Below, in pieces: positions 51,697-51,737 of a DNA stretch of 51,737 nucleotides (its first letter is position 1; every line of letters begins with the position of its first letter). Source of the DNA: Kosmotogaceae bacterium UBA1373 (GTDB lineage Bacteria; Thermotogota; Thermotogae; Petrotogales; Kosmotogaceae); assembly GCA_002305955.1 (NCBI GenBank), contig DBRH01000066.1, forward strand, positions 1-51,737, written 5' to 3'. Position numbers and translations under genes: made by a program. The notes beneath the pieces were generated by a model, which was not told the origin of the DNA, did no database searches, and worked only from the letters and a program-made list of their open reading frames with translations.

Positions 51697-51737
51697 GATT
51701 ACACCTCCTCCATTCAACTCTCCTGATATATAATACC

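Noticed and set aside
1..51737. CRISPR arrays, tRNA or rRNA genes, insertion sequences, prophage
   Set aside because: No repeat-spacer pattern, cloverleaf, rRNA core sequence, transposase or integrase was found on either strand.

Overview
The window looks like a chromosomal segment of a bacterium of the phylum Thermotogota, most likely a mesophilic or moderately thermophilic Kosmotogales member (Mesotoga/Kosmotoga-like). This is an inference from the tightly packed overlapping genes, the abundance of Opp-type sugar/peptide importers, a lysine riboswitch very like the one upstream of asd in Thermotoga maritima, and an F-type ATP synthase whose c subunit carries a sodium-type ion site. I saw no rRNA, tRNA, CRISPR array, insertion sequence or prophage.

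Layout. 1-1100 (minus): start of a sugar aminotransferase gene preceded by a winged-helix regulator with a Rossmann-like C-terminal domain, read from a clear promoter. 1315-2478 (minus): an amidohydrolase. 2578-15166 (plus): a C_GCAxxG_C_C redox protein, then a long co-directional run ychF, tatD, an AhpD-like protein, polA, two small AtpI/AtpZ-like membrane proteins and the complete ATP synthase operon atpBEFHAGDC, closed by a terminator at 15201. 15315-16226: a PAS-like/degenerate GGDEF protein. 16232-21049 (minus): a pair of large exported proteins (a membrane-anchored WD40 propeller and an Ig/propeller protein) and a VOC-family protein.

21050-21771 is a gene-poor stretch that ends in a good promoter for a five-gene Opp/Dpp importer (21772-27446). 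27557-32344 holds small redox genes: an FAD protein, an Ldh_2-type malate/lactate dehydrogenase, a flavin reductase-like protein, a SagB-type nitroreductase and a winged-helix partner. 32484-40072 is the lysine operon: promoter, lysine riboswitch, terminator, then asd-dapF-dapA-dapB-dapH-lysC-(N-acetyl-DAP aminotransferase)-lysA, i.e. the acetylase branch of diaminopimelate synthesis except for the deacetylase, which is not in the window. 40149-43015 (minus): a lipoprotein, a secreted patatin-like phospholipase and an AEC-family permease.

43283-48691 is the best candidate for an undescribed system: an exported DUF3798-like binding protein, a terminator-like hairpin, an RbsA-like double ATPase, two BPD_transp_2-type permeases and a small membrane-anchored protein of unknown function, closed by a terminator that contains the last stop codon. 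48784-51696: exonuclease VII large subunit, a probable small subunit with an SSB-like acidic tail, a GNAT acetyltransferase and a convergent multi-spanning membrane protein.
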